Shown: positions 16,385-23,337 of the stretch, in pieces | How the letters are laid out: each line of letters begins with the position of its first letter | How positions within the stretch are numbered: position 1 is the stretch's first letter | Assembly (NCBI RefSeq): GCF_035961655.1 | Contig: NZ_CP108393.1 | Span: forward strand, 3,083,501 to 3,147,500 | Direction of reading: 5' to 3' | Source of the DNA: Streptomyces sp. NBC_01317 | Lineage (GTDB): Bacteria > Actinomycetota > Actinomycetes > Streptomycetales > Streptomycetaceae | DNA: 64,000 nucleotides | Notes under the pieces: model-generated | Seen by the model: only the letters and a program-made list of their open reading frames with translations | The model's database searches: none | Told to the model about the DNA's origin: nothing | Made by a program: the position numbers and the translations under genes

Positions 16385-17815
16385 TCACCCGAACCGGGGC
16401 GTCAGCCGTACCCGCGCCGTGATCGTCTTGGGCCGCTGGTACTCGTGCAGCGCCAGCGTGCTGAGGTCCGTACCGTGCCCCGACGCGCCCCGGCCCCCGT
16501 GCGGCAGCTCCGCCGTCTGGACCAGGTGGCAGTTGAGCCACGCCTCCCCCGCGTTCAGCCGGGCCGCCAGGTCCAGCCCCGCCGCGATGTCCCGCGTCCA
16601 CACACTCGCGGCCAGCGCCTGCGGCACCCCGTTCGCCAGGGCGACGGCCGCGTCGACACTCTCCGCCGCCTGTACGGTCAGCAGCGGGCCGAACACCTCT
16701 TCCACCACGGCCGGATCGTCGTCGGGCAGCTCGGAGAGCACCCGCGCCGGACGCCAGTAGCCGCCCTCCTCCCCTTCCGCCGGGACGAGTTGGCCGGCCG
16801 CCGACACCTTCGCCGCCGAGCGGGCCACGATCCGGTCGTAACGCGCCGCCTGGTCCGCGTTGTTGAGCGGACCGAAGTCCCGCCCCGCCTCCCGCTCGCG
16901 CATCGCCCCGGCCAACTGGGCGACCACCGAAGCGTGGTTCTCGCGCAGGGTGATCACCCGGGCGGGTACGGCGCAGCTCTGCCCGGCGTTGTACGTGGTC
17001 GCCTCGGCCAGTTCCTTCCAGGTGTCCTCCGGGGCGTCCGGCAGGACAACTACCGGGCTGTTGCCGCCCAGTTCGAGGCTGACGCGCCTCGTGCCGGCCC
17101 GTGCCGCCACCTCCGCCCCGGCGACCGCGCTGCCGGTGAAGGCGATCAGGTCCACGTCCGCCGCCACCAGCAGCCGCCCGGTGTCCCGGTCGCCCGGCAG
17201 CGTCTGCACCACACCGTCGCCGAGCGCCTCGCGCGCGTGCTCGGCGAGGAGCAGCAGCGAGTCGGGGGTGGTCTCGGCGGGCTTGACGACCACCGTGTTC
17301 CCGGCGGCGACGGCGGGGGCGCAGCGCCAAGCGGCCATCATCAGCGGGTAGTTCCAGGGCACGACCACGGCGGCGACCCCGAGCGGCTCCCAGCGGACCC
17401 AGCTCTCGTGGCCCGCGACCAGGCCGCCCGCCGCCGGGGACGCCTGGGTGCGCGCCGCCCAGGCGTAGAAGCGGAAGAGGTCCGCCGCGTTCTCCACCTC
17501 GCCGGCCGCCTCGTGGAACGGCTTGCCCGTGCCCGCCCGTTCGGCGGCGACGTACCGTTCCGCGTGCTCCTCGATCAGGCCCGCCAGCCGGTCCAGGCGC
17601 CGGGAGCGGTCCCTCGGGGTCAGGGCGCGCCAGCCCGCGTGGGCGAGGCGGCCGGCGGCGACCACGGCGGCGACGCGCCGCTGCCGCGCGGCGGCGGAAC
17701 TGCCCCGTACCTGTCCTGTACGGGGGTCGAGCAGCGGGACCGGTTCGGCGAAGTCGGTGTCGGCGAGGCCGGCGTGACCGAAGTCGCTGTCCGCGAAACC
17801 CTGAGTGGCATCCAT
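16385..17815 (-). CDS. NAD(P)-dependent aldehyde dehydrogenase
   Basis: A 476-residue ALDH-superfamily enzyme. Catalytic features are in order: the oxyanion Asn region VVVPWNYPLMM, the cofactor loop FTGSAVAGAEVA, the general base Glu in VSLELGGNSPVV, the nucleophile Cys in YNAGQSCAVPARV, and the EEVFGPLLTV motif. The closest general type is the betaine/aminobutyraldehyde dehydrogenase-like branch, but the substrate is unknown. ATG 17815 has GGAGG in front, unlike the longer reading. It follows the asparagine-synthetase homologue by only 11 bp, so the two are co-transcribed and may act on the same metabolite. It is the last gene of the six-gene minus-strand cluster. Confidence 0.9.
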   Translation of the reverse strand: MDATQGFADSDFGHAGLADTDFAEPVPLLDPRTGQVRGSSAAARQRRVAAVVAAGRLAHAGWRALTPRDRSRRLDRLAGLIEEHAERYVAAERAGTGKPFHEAAGEVENAADLFRFYAWAARTQASPAAGGLVAGHESWVRWEPLGVAAVVVPWNYPLMMAAWRCAPAVAAGNTVVVKPAETTPDSLLLLAEHAREALGDGVVQTLPGDRDTGRLLVAADVDLIAFTGSAVAGAEVAARAGTRRVSLELGGNSPVVVLPDAPEDTWKELAEATTYNAGQSCAVPARVITLRENHASVVAQLAGAMREREAGRDFGPLNNADQAARYDRIVARSAAKVSAAGQLVPAEGEEGGYWRPARVLSELPDDDPAVVEEVFGPLLTVQAAESVDAAVALANGVPQALAASVWTRDIAAGLDLAARLNAGEAWLNCHLVQTAELPHGGRGASGHGTDLSTLALHEYQRPKTITARVRLTPRFG

Positions 17816-17826
17816 CGTGTCCTCCG

Positions 17827-19587
17827 TCAGCTGATGTCGTAGGCCCGCAGCCACAGTTCGAGGGTCAGTACGAGCCAGAGCTTGCCGCCCTGCCGGGGCA
17901 GCAGCGCGCCCTCGCCCCGCATCCACGCGCGGACGGTGTCCTGCCGGAAGAGCCCCCGGGCGCGCGCCTCCCGGCCGAGCAGCAGGTCACCGGCCAGTTC
18001 GCGCAGCGGCCCGCCGAGCCACTGCTGGACCGGGACCCGCATGCCGCTCTTGGGCCGGTCCACGACCGTGCCGGGCAGCAGGTCCCGTACGGCCTCCTTG
18101 AGCACCCACTTCTCCACCGCCCCGTTCAGTTTCCACCGGGGCGGCGTCGCGAAGGCGTGGTCCACCACGCGGCGGTCGAAGAGCGGGGAGCGGCCCTGGA
18201 CGGACTGCGAGGAGGTCAGCCGTTCGACCTTGGTGAGGATGTGGTGGGCGCCCTTGGTCCGCAGGTTGCAGTGGAGCAGCTGGTTGAGGAGGTGGTCCAT
18301 CCGGCCGTCCCCGGGCGCGGGCCGCAGGTAGGGCGTGACGAAGCGCTGCGGCGCGGGGGCGGTGGCCAGGGCGTCCAGCGCGCCGGGGGTCAGCAGGTCG
18401 GGCAGATCGGTGAAGCACTTGCGGTACGAGCGCAGATACGCCGTCTCGCGCGCGTCCTCGGCTTCCCCGCCCGGCAGTTGGCGGCGGTGCATCTCGTTCA
18501 CCAGCATCGGCAGGTTCTTCGGGCCGCCGAACACCGGGTCGCCGCCCTCCCCGTTGAGGACAACCCGCAGTCCGTCCCCCGCCACAGCCTCGGCGAGCAT
18601 CAGATTGGGTACGGTCAGCGGATCGCCCACCGGGCTGTCGAGCAGGGCCGCCGCCTCCGCGAGACGCGCGGCGACCGCGTCGCCGGACACCGAGAGCACC
18701 CGGTGCCGGGTCCCGCAGTGGGCGGCGACGAGGCCCGAGTACCCGAGTTCGTTGGGGAGTTCGGCGCCGAAGCTGATGGAGTACGTGTGCACGGGGTGGG
18801 AGTGCAGCTTGGCGGCGAGGGCGGTCACCAGCGAACTGTCCACACCACCGGAGAGCAGCACCCCCACGGCCTCGGCGTCGGGCAGCCGCATCGCGGTCGC
18901 CTCCTCCAGCAACTCCCGTAGCCGCAGGGCGTACGACTCCCCCGAAGCCCCACCGGCGCCGAGTTGTTCCGCCGGCTCCCAGTAGTGCTCCTCCGACACC
19001 GAGCCGTCGACCGCGAGGCGCAGACAGCGGCCCGGCAGCACCTCCCGTACCCCTCGCAGCAAGGTCTCCTCGCCGGGCAGGTAGGCGAAGGTCAGGAACG
19101 ACCGTACGGCGGCCAGTTCGAGGCCCGTGCCGAGCGCGGGCCACCGGCGCAGGGCCCGTAGCGAGGTCGAGGCAGCCCAGCAGTCCCCGGCGCGGGCGTA
19201 GAAGAGGGTACGGGCACCCACCTGGTCGCGGATCAGGACGAGATGGCCCTCCTCCTGCACGGCCAGCGCGAACATGCCCTCCGCCGCGAGGATCCCCGCC
19301 GCGCCGAGCCGTACCCAGCAGCGCAACAGCAGCTCCCCGTCCGGGCAGTCGGGCGGGGCGGGCGAACCGGCCGTGGCGAGGGCGGCGAACAGCACGGGCC
19401 GGTTGTGGAGCGTGACCTCGCCGACGGCGGTACGCCCGTACGCGCTGAACGGCCCGGTGGCGTAACCGGGTTCGTCCTCGATCAGCGCCAGCGGGGGCGC
19501 GCCGTCGCGCACCGGGAGGCCCATCGCCGCCAGTTGGTCCCTGGCCCGTCCGGGCTCCGCCGCCAGGCAGGCGCAGAAACGCGCCAT
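17827..19587 (-). CDS. Asparagine synthetase-like ATP-dependent amidoligase lacking the N-terminal Cys
   Basis: A 586-residue AsnB homologue. The C-terminal synthetase half is intact: the PP-loop LLSGGVDSSLVTALAAKL binds ATP, and further motifs include VVLNGEGGDPVFGG and the final KWVLKEAVRDLLPGTVVDRPKSGM. True AsnB starts with MCGI, and the Cys after Met is the glutaminase nucleophile. Here the start is MARFCAC, so the Cys lies at residue 5 or 7, and the usual RGPD and RLAI motifs are also absent. The glutaminase half is therefore probably inactive, as in beta-lactam synthetase-like relatives. An ammonia- or amine-dependent ligation, or intramolecular amide formation, is more likely than asparagine synthesis. 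ATG 19587 has GAGAGG upstream. Confidence 0.85.
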   Translation of the reverse strand: MARFCACLAAEPGRARDQLAAMGLPVRDGAPPLALIEDEPGYATGPFSAYGRTAVGEVTLHNRPVLFAALATAGSPAPPDCPDGELLLRCWVRLGAAGILAAEGMFALAVQEEGHLVLIRDQVGARTLFYARAGDCWAASTSLRALRRWPALGTGLELAAVRSFLTFAYLPGEETLLRGVREVLPGRCLRLAVDGSVSEEHYWEPAEQLGAGGASGESYALRLRELLEEATAMRLPDAEAVGVLLSGGVDSSLVTALAAKLHSHPVHTYSISFGAELPNELGYSGLVAAHCGTRHRVLSVSGDAVAARLAEAAALLDSPVGDPLTVPNLMLAEAVAGDGLRVVLNGEGGDPVFGGPKNLPMLVNEMHRRQLPGGEAEDARETAYLRSYRKCFTDLPDLLTPGALDALATAPAPQRFVTPYLRPAPGDGRMDHLLNQLLHCNLRTKGAHHILTKVERLTSSQSVQGRSPLFDRRVVDHAFATPPRWKLNGAVEKWVLKEAVRDLLPGTVVDRPKSGMRVPVQQWLGGPLRELAGDLLLGREARARGLFRQDTVRAWMRGEGALLPRQGGKLWLVLTLELWLRAYDIS

Positions 19588-19678
19588 GGTCACCTCTCCC
19601 GCTCGTCGTTCTGTACATCTCCGAAGGCCACTGCGAACTCGCCTTGCCGCAAGGCGCGTTCAGGGGGGACCGGTCGGC

Positions 19679-20230
19679 TCACCCGAAGTCGTCGTCGTTC
19701 CAGCCGTCGCCGTCGTCGGAGTCCCAGTCGCCCGTGTCCGCGTATCCGCCGCCCGAGTCCCCGCCCGACGAACTCTGCGCGGCCTCCTGCCGCTGCCGCA
19801 GTTCCTCTTCCTCTTCCGGGGTGAGGGTCGACGGCGGGTAGTGGGCGGCCGTGATCGCGAGGGCGGCGAGGCCCAGTCCGCCGAGCACGACACCGACGCG
19901 CCCGCCGAAGGAGGTCCGGTTGACCATGACCGTCTCGCCCTGGCCCCAGACCGTGCGGCCGTAGCCGATGTCCCGGCCGTAGGTCACCCGCCCGTCCTCG
20001 TGGACCCGTTTGATGATGCGCTCGCCGAGGAGTTCGTCGGTGCCGGAGGCGCCCCGGTTGTCGCGCCAGCGCACCTTGCCGCCGTCGCGCCGCCGCCACT
20101 CCTCGCGCCCGCGCCGGAAGTCGCCGTCAGGGTCCGCGTCCGTGTCCGTGTCCGCGTCCGCGTAGACGCGGTGGACGGTGCCGTCGGCGAGCAGGTCGTC
20201 TCTGTACGGGATTTCGCGTGGCCGGTTCAT
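19679..20230 (-). CDS. Acidic single-span membrane protein, unrecognised
   Basis: A 183-residue protein, not recognised. The N-terminal two thirds is charged and contains an Asp-Thr/Ala repeat (YADADTDTDADPDGDF) and the motif DGRVTYGRDIGYGRTVWGQG. One hydrophobic segment (GVVLGGLGLAALAITAAHY) lies near residue 125, and the C-terminus is low-complexity Ser/Gly/Asp ending DDGDGWNDDDFG. It would be a membrane-anchored protein with an acidic tail that could bind cations. It sits between the second Toprim-like gene and the asparagine-synthetase homologue, in the same orientation and with gaps of 61 and 91 bp. Confidence 0.7.
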   Translation of the reverse strand: MNRPREIPYRDDLLADGTVHRVYADADTDTDADPDGDFRRGREEWRRRDGGKVRWRDNRGASGTDELLGERIIKRVHEDGRVTYGRDIGYGRTVWGQGETVMVNRTSFGGRVGVVLGGLGLAALAITAAHYPPSTLTPEEEEELRQRQEAAQSSSGGDSGGGYADTGDWDSDDGDGWNDDDFG

Positions 20231-20291
20231 CGTCTCTGGTCCTCGGTTCGCCTGGTCCTCGGTGTGCCTGCTCGGTTTTCTGCCGGGGCGG

Positions 20292-21200
20292 TCAGTTCGC
20301 CGGCCAGGTCATGAATCCCGCCGTACGGAGTTCCCGCAGGCCGGTCCACACGGAGTGGGCGGGCGTGCGCGGTCCGCGCACCAGGCGCTGGACCGTACGG
20401 AGCAGCCGCGCCGGGTGTACGGCCTCCACCTCGGCCGTACGCCCCCGCGCCAGCCAGTCCCGCTCACGCCGGTCGAGCCCGGCGGGAAGCGTGGCCTCAC
20501 CGGGCGAACGCGCCGGATCGCGCGCCGCGTTGAGCCGCATCGCGATCGCGTGGCGCGGGACGAGCCCGAGCGAGGCCACCCGTACCCCCGGATGGTCGGC
20601 GCGCAGGCGTGCGGTCAGCGCGATCCCGGCCACGCTCGCGTCGTGCAGGACATGGACCGTGGCGCCCTCCACCCGCGCGAGCCCGGCCAGCAGCCGGGGG
20701 TCGAGCGGCAGGTCGTCGGCGGCGAGCACGGGGCACGCGGCCTCCAGGTGCAGGTCGTTGGCGAGGAGCATGCGGGCCACGGAGCGGCTCTGGCAGACGA
20801 GCAGGCGGGGCAGACCGTAGTCGTAGAGGTCGGGCTCGGGGGACCCACCGTCCGGCGCACCGAAACCCGGCGCCGGGTCCGGCCCCAGCAGCCCCGGCAG
20901 CCCCGGCAGCCCCGGCAGCCCCGGCGCCTCACCCCGCCGCCGCGCCAGTGCCTCCTCGAACCGTCCGTACGGTACGGGCGGGGCCGGTGTGAACGGGAGC
21001 GCGCGCGGCAGCCGGCCGACGGGACGTACCACCCGGCACAGCTCGTAGTACAGCTGACGCTCGGTGAACCGGATCCGCCCGGGCGCCCCGGCGCGCGCGA
21101 CGGCGGTTTCGAGCGCCCGGCCCAGGAGCCGCCCGCGCACGCCGGGCGCGCCACCCCCTCCCCGTACGCCCCCTACCCGTACCTCTCCTCCCCCTGTCAC
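20292..21200 (-). CDS. Winged-helix plus Toprim-like protein, paralogue of the gene at 22053
   Basis: A 302-residue protein of unknown function. Residues 45-54 read FTERQLYYEL, similar to the winged-helix motif that opens Spo11/topoisomerase VI A-type proteins. After a Gly-Leu-Pro repeat linker (residues 93-105) comes an alternating beta/alpha region: LLVCQSRSVARMLLANDL (133-150), VHVLHDASVAGIALTARLR (182-200), VRVASLGLVPRHAI. This order resembles a Toprim fold, with DASVAG at the place of the DxDPxG loop, but the catalytic acids are replaced. It ends GFMTWPAN, like the paralogue (GFLTWPDA). GTG 21200 overlaps the cupin stop. The fold assignment is inference. Confidence 0.7.
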   Translation of the reverse strand: MTGGGEVRVGGVRGGGGAPGVRGRLLGRALETAVARAGAPGRIRFTERQLYYELCRVVRPVGRLPRALPFTPAPPVPYGRFEEALARRRGEAPGLPGLPGLPGLLGPDPAPGFGAPDGGSPEPDLYDYGLPRLLVCQSRSVARMLLANDLHLEAACPVLAADDLPLDPRLLAGLARVEGATVHVLHDASVAGIALTARLRADHPGVRVASLGLVPRHAIAMRLNAARDPARSPGEATLPAGLDRRERDWLARGRTAEVEAVHPARLLRTVQRLVRGPRTPAHSVWTGLRELRTAGFMTWPAN

Positions 21201-21994
21201 CGCGGCCCCTCCAGCGCCGACGCCACCCGCCGCAGCCCCGCCGCCAGGCGCTCGCGCCCGGTGGTGGTGCCCACGCCCTCGACCCGCTGGACGCGTTCGA
21301 TGTCCCGCAGGGCGGCCGCGAGCAGCCCGAAGTCCGTCCCGACGCGGCTGACCGTCCCCACGGCCCGGCGCGGCTCGCGCACGATGTCCTCGGTGGCCCG
21401 GCGTTCGGCCTCCGACGCGGTGATCGCGTAGTCCTCGTGGTCGATACCGAAGCCGGTGTTGGCGGCGAGGATGTTCAGCGGGCGCCCGCCCCGGTTGGCG
21501 AAGGAGTGGGGCATCATCTCCGGGATCCGGATCATCGCCCCCGGGACCAGCCGGATCTCGGTGACCCGGCCGCGAGCGGCGTCGTACAGACCGCAGGACG
21601 CGTGGCCGAGGCTGAGGACGACGTGCTCGCCGCCGTGCGCGTGCGGGGTGAACGCGCTGCGCGGGCCGACCACCCCGAGTTTGAAGGTGGCGTTCGACGG
21701 GCGCTCCGGGGACGTCCCCGCGTCACCCACGAGATAGTGGGCGAACTGCCCGGCGTCGATGAACGGCAGGAACTCCTCACGCGGGCCCAGCTCCCGCGCC
21801 CCCTCCCGGTCCGCGAACAGCACCCGCCCGTCGGCGCCGAGCCGGAACACCTCCACGCCGAAGGGGAGCCGCTGGGAGAGCCGCTCCATGTCCCGCACCG
21901 CACCGCGCACCCAGCCCCGCGGTCCCTGTCCCTGTCCCTGCCCGTGGCCGTGCCCCTGCCCTTGCCTGCCGGGGCCGGCGTCCGTGTGGGACAT
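21197..21994 (-). CDS. Cupin-domain protein
   Basis: A 265-residue protein. After a Gly-Gln-His repeat at the N-terminus, residues about 95-185 hold a cupin barrel. Motif 1 is present as FTPHAHGGEHVVLSLGHAS and supplies two His and one Glu. Motif 2, RIPEMMPHSFAN, supplies the last His. A metal-dependent dioxygenase, isomerase or ligand-binding role is possible; the substrate cannot be inferred. The C-terminal about 70 residues are helical (FGLLAAALRDIERVQRVEGV). The start has GAGAGGGGG upstream, and the stop overlaps the next gene's GTG, so it is tightly coupled to one of the two Toprim-like paralogues. Confidence 0.8.
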   Translation of the reverse strand: MSHTDAGPGRQGQGHGHGQGQGQGPRGWVRGAVRDMERLSQRLPFGVEVFRLGADGRVLFADREGARELGPREEFLPFIDAGQFAHYLVGDAGTSPERPSNATFKLGVVGPRSAFTPHAHGGEHVVLSLGHASCGLYDAARGRVTEIRLVPGAMIRIPEMMPHSFANRGGRPLNILAANTGFGIDHEDYAITASEAERRATEDIVREPRRAVGTVSRVGTDFGLLAAALRDIERVQRVEGVGTTTGRERLAAGLRRVASALEGPR

Positions 21995-22052
21995 CAGCGC
22001 CCCCTCTCGCTCAGCTTGCCTGGTTCGGTACGAAGCTCATGCCGCGCCCCCG

Positions 22053-23096
22053 TCATGCCCGGCCCGCGTCCGGCCACGTCAGGAAGCCGAGCGCCTCGGC
22101 CTTGCGCCGGTCCGGGTCGCCCCCGGGGTCCGTGACCCGTTCCAGGACGGCCGAGACGGCCTTCAGGAGTGTCGCGGGCCGCGCGCCGACCAGCGGGCTC
22201 CACCAGCCGTCGAGCAGCCACATCAGCTCCTCGGACGTCAGCGTGCCGGCGGCTCGCAACCGCCGGATGGCCCCCGGCTCAGGGGCGGTCCCGTGGGCCA
22301 CCACCGCGCCCGGCGCGTGCATGACGACGCGCGGGCGCAGCCCCGCGTCGACCACCCGCCGTCCCGGGAGCGCGTCCCGGACGGCGAGCACCTGCACGCT
22401 GCCGATCGCTCCCGCGTCGTGCAGCACGACGACGGGCACGTCGTTGGGCAACGCCTGGACGGTGGTGGCGATCTCGACTCCGTACCGCGCGGGAATGTCG
22501 TTGGCCGCCAGGAAGGACGCGACGGCCAGGTCCGCGCAGAGGAGTGCGGCCCGGGGCCGTTCGGGCCGGGGCGTGCGGCGCAGGGTCGCGTCGTCCACGA
22601 CGCCGGGGGGCAGCTCTCCGTACGCGAACTTCCAGCGGGCCATGGCCTGTTCGCGGAAGGGGCTGAGCGGAAGCGTGTCGTACCGCTTCCTGCCGTCCCG
22701 TACGTTCCCCACCGCCGCGATGAAGGCGCCCACGACAAGGAGCGCGCCGAGCGCGGTCAGGATGTACCCCTCCCCACCGATGGCGACTCCCGCGACGCCC
22801 AGCCCGCCCCCCACCGGCAGCCCGAACGCCACGCATCCGATCGCCGAGGGGACCCCGCTCCCGGGGCCGCGCACGGAGTGCAAGGTCTTGCGGGACAGCG
22901 CGAACCAGAGCTGGCTCTCGGTGATCTTCATTCGGCCGTTGTCGGTCAGCTTCGTGGCCACACGCAGGAAGCGGGCGTCGTGGAGCCGCAGGGAATTGGC
23001 CCTGGGCTCCAGGGCGAACGCCTTATGGCACTTGGAGCAGGTGTAGGAGGGGCGTTCCTTGTAAAGGACGTTCTCCTGGCAGTGCGGGCATATCAC
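22053..23096 (-). CDS. Zinc-ribbon membrane protein with winged-helix and Toprim-like regions
   Basis: A 347-residue protein, probably the first gene of the cluster. It opens with a zinc ribbon (Cys3, Cys6, Cys20, Cys23: CPHC and CSKC). Next comes ITESQLWFALSRK (58-70), matching the winged-helix motif of the paralogue at 20292. Two or three hydrophobic segments (85-130) follow, then a beta/alpha region, ALLCADLAVASFLAANDI (184-201) and VVVLHDAGAIGSVQVLAV (222-239), equivalent to the Toprim-like part of the paralogue. The C-terminus is LGFLTWPDAGRA. GTG start with GGGGGACC upstream. The two proteins probably form a pair with different membrane attachment; the role is unknown. Confidence 0.7.
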   Translation of the reverse strand: MICPHCQENVLYKERPSYTCSKCHKAFALEPRANSLRLHDARFLRVATKLTDNGRMKITESQLWFALSRKTLHSVRGPGSGVPSAIGCVAFGLPVGGGLGVAGVAIGGEGYILTALGALLVVGAFIAAVGNVRDGRKRYDTLPLSPFREQAMARWKFAYGELPPGVVDDATLRRTPRPERPRAALLCADLAVASFLAANDIPARYGVEIATTVQALPNDVPVVVLHDAGAIGSVQVLAVRDALPGRRVVDAGLRPRVVMHAPGAVVAHGTAPEPGAIRRLRAAGTLTSEELMWLLDGWWSPLVGARPATLLKAVSAVLERVTDPGGDPDRRKAEALGFLTWPDAGRA

Positions 23097-23265
23097 CGAG
23101 GTCCCCCCGTCGGTCCGTCGATCACGGCCACACCCTCACGGTGTCAGGGTCACGGGCCACGATCGCCGCCCCATCGTAGATCCGTTGCGGGAACGCGGCC
23201 AGAGTCGGACGTACGACTCTCCGTGGAAGCCGTCATGAACAATTCGCCGGAGGCGCCGGGCATAC

Positions 23266-23309
23266 GGGTGCCCGCCACAGCCGCGGGGCGGCGGCTGTGA
23301 CGGGCGCCC
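23266..23309 (-). terminator. Hairpin terminator after the GlxA-like gene
   Basis: Arms of 19 bp with two mismatches (GGGTGCCCGCCACAGCCGC against GCGGCTGTGACGGGCGCCC) and a 6-base loop, 29 bp after the stop at 23338. It marks the end of the four-gene glycan operon. Confidence 0.7.
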
Positions 23310-23337
23310 GGGACGTCGAAGCGCACCGGCCCCGGTC

